NCBI GenBank assembly: GCA_920105805.1
Contig: CAKKTI010000041.1
Coordinates: 24,380 to 88,379, forward strand
Direction: 5' to 3'
Length of the DNA stretch: 64,000 nucleotides
Source of the DNA: Condylostoma magnum
Taxonomy: Eukaryota > Ciliophora > Heterotrichea > Heterotrichida > Condylostomatidae
Positions 63,447 to 64,000 of this stretch are shown in pieces; the first letter of the stretch is position 1, and every line of letters starts with the position of its first letter. A program made the position numbers and the translations under genes. Under the pieces are notes generated by a model, which worked only from the letters and a program-made list of their open reading frames with translations, was not told the DNA's origin and made no database searches.

Positions 63447-64000
63447 CTAATAATTACTATATATAAGATGAGTTTTGGTAGGATTGTAATACATTTGTGC
63501 CTATGAATTTAAAATTTGACTTGCTTGGGCTGCATCCATTCGATCTATTTTACTATAAAAAGCTTATTCTTTTTTATCGGAGCATTCTTTATACAGATTG
63601 TAACTTTTACTAGTTTTGCACTTAATCGTATAATCAGAGTCCTTTAAAACTAATTTTCTTATTTTGTTTTCGCTTCTTTTATATAATAGGACTATTCATC
63701 ATTAATTCTTACTAAGCATTATATTTACTAGGACTGACAGATCTTAAATGGTGTAGTGCTCTATGAGATCTTTAAGTAACTTTTTATATAGGTTATGTAT
63801 TGCTAGTTTAATTAGTTTAAATAGATATAATTCTTTATTTGTTATTTTTCATTCTGCTTATCATTTATTCCTATCTTTATCGACTAGTCTTTCTCCTTAT
63901 CTAGTTAATATTTAAATACTAAAGGCTGTGATCTGAGAATAATGAAACATCAGTTACATTATCGTATGAGTCAGATAATGCATTGCTTCTACTAGCTATA
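63447..64000 (-). CDS. Unknown protein, 5' end beyond right edge (~184 codons visible)
   Basis: The minus-strand frame is open to the window end with consistent protein-like sequence: ASRSNALSDSYDNVTDVSLF, RKTSRQRQEQMISRMKITNK, NLYKKLLKDLIEHYTIQDLS, VLLYKRSENKIRKLVLKDSD, and MDAAQASQILNSQAQMYYNP near the C-terminus. It is helical and basic with no known domain. It ends YSNY TAG. The convergent MAPK ends ~65 bp away. Confidence 0.7.

Overview
The window is AT-rich, gene-dense nuclear DNA from a ciliate with no dedicated stop codon. Conserved proteins can only be read if TAA and TAG mean Gln and TGA means Trp, yet the same triplets also end genes. Examples are Trp in the DIWSIG motif of two MAPK-family genes and in DIWSCG of a CDPK (both TGA), and Gln at conserved positions of glycogen phosphorylase (TAA/TAG). 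Together with candidate 15-nt introns, this fits a heterotrich such as Condylostoma. Karyorelicts share the sense reassignments, but they stop mainly at TGA, and most ends here are TAA or TAG. A standard-code ORF scan breaks almost every gene. I therefore re-read all frames with TAR=Q and TGA=W and chose 3' ends by homology, clustered stop triplets and neighbouring genes. Stop positions are the least certain coordinates.

Layout (about 49 genes, hardly any spare DNA). 0-12 kb: degenerate tubulin-ligase-like protein with IQ motifs, coiled-coil protein, ETF-alpha, centrin, glycogen phosphorylase, long coiled-coil protein. 12-20 kb: short prohibitin-like protein, p25-alpha/TPPP-like protein, helical HTH-like protein, TMEM231, VAMP7-type R-SNARE, katanin p60, ethanolamine-phosphate cytidylyltransferase. 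21-37 kb: alpha/beta hydrolase, a head-to-head SNF7/CHMP4 pair, TPR plus cyclic-nucleotide-binding protein, DCAF11-type WD40 protein, a second CxxC coiled-coil protein, EF-hand protein, Rag GTPase, RING/B-box protein, QDPR-like SDR. 37-46 kb: pepsin-like membrane protein, CDPK, cytosolic carboxypeptidase, TPR protein, CFAP97-like protein, MORN protein. 46-64 kb: giant PAS/membrane protein, glutamine cyclotransferase, acylated pseudokinase, WD40 and kelch proteins, EF-hand-like protein, FxP-repeat EF-hand protein, MAPK-like pseudokinase, MAPK, and an unknown gene running off the right edge.

Many products suit cilia and cortical microtubules: centrin, katanin, CCP, the TTLL-like protein, TPPP, TMEM231, CFAP97 and MORN. 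Nothing indicates operons in the bacterial sense; strands alternate and spacers are tiny. Convergent stops lie 0-30 bp apart in many pairs, and tandem stop-to-start gaps are 2-24 bp. Head-to-head start codons can be 10-36 bp apart. Five enzyme-family proteins appear catalytically dead. No rRNA, tRNA, CRISPR array, transposon or telomere repeat was recognised.
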